Shown here: positions 64,000 through 64,000 of the stretch, one piece after another
How the letters are laid out: every line of letters begins with the position of its first letter
Position numbering within the stretch: position 1 is the stretch's first letter
Assembly: GCA_963814955.1 (NCBI GenBank)
Contig: CAWFEX010000008.1
Span: 620,001 to 684,000, forward strand
Direction of reading: 5' to 3'
DNA from: DATCJA01 sp963814955
GTDB lineage: Bacteria; Acidobacteriota; Vicinamibacteria; Vicinamibacterales; UBA2999
DNA: 64,000 nt
Translations under genes and position numbers: made by a program
The notes under the pieces: model-generated
Seen by the model: only the letters and a program-made list of their open reading frames with translations
Database searches by the model: none
What the model was told of the DNA's origin: nothing

Positions 64000-64000
64000 C

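Overview
The window looks like a GC-rich chromosomal segment of an Acidobacteriota bacterium, most like the soil Vicinamibacteria. This is an inference from gene content: an Oar-type TonB receptor with an N-terminal carboxypeptidase-regulatory domain, a Vgb-like propeller with a haem motif, a DUF5916 outer-membrane protein, many class II aldolase and ACMSD-family paralogues, DUF4159 and DUF6152 proteins, and abundant REP-type palindromes with a RAYT transposase. I recognised no rRNA, tRNA or CRISPR array.

Layout. 0-9.4 kb: a catabolic island for aromatic or meta-cleavage-type acids (4,5-dihydroxyphthalate decarboxylase-like, PanB-like, HpcH/HpaI aldolase, Rieske oxygenase, AroE-like, two class II aldolases, MDR alcohol dehydrogenase, LigJ-type hydratase), interrupted by a RAYT gene flanked by REPs. 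9.5-17.6 kb: a secreted/outer-membrane redox block (haem propeller, TonB receptor, SoxC-like and SoxD-like proteins, OMP). 17.6-27 kb: small membrane and stress-type genes (YggT, ICMT, DUF1003, AI-2E, DUF892, CsbD, DUF6496, two DUF421). 26.8-41.9 kb: SDR, DUF5916, glycosyltransferase plus debranching enzyme, RtcB, patatin, radical SAM, a secreted class II aldolase and ElaA. 42-45.8 kb: STAS, rhomboid and an IS110 element, bracketed by 35-bp direct repeats. 45.8-56.4 kb: HbpS-like protein, DUF4159, alpha-dioxygenase-like peroxidase, CBS pair, nitroreductase, glycine-zipper protein, DUF4214/EF-hand protein, HAD and SnoaL. 56.4-64 kb: an A-T-TE synthetase with a cysteine thioesterase, an ACMSD-family amidohydrolase, a secreted protein, an MFS carrier and a Gfo/Idh/MocA dehydrogenase running off the end.

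The first and last parts fit carboxylate or aromatic catabolism (uptake, ring oxidation, ring-product hydration, aldol cleavage). Ten genes carry an apparent single-base frameshift in otherwise well-conserved sequence. That points either to residual indel errors in the assembly or to unusual gene decay, and should be settled before any of them is called dead. The strongest leads for new biology are a structured 81-nt leader abutting the IS110 recombinase start (a possible bridge-RNA part or translation switch), the A-T-TE enzyme with Cys nucleophile and no amino-acid-anchoring Asp, three REP families sharing a GTAG foot, and a rhomboid whose catalytic His is Gln.
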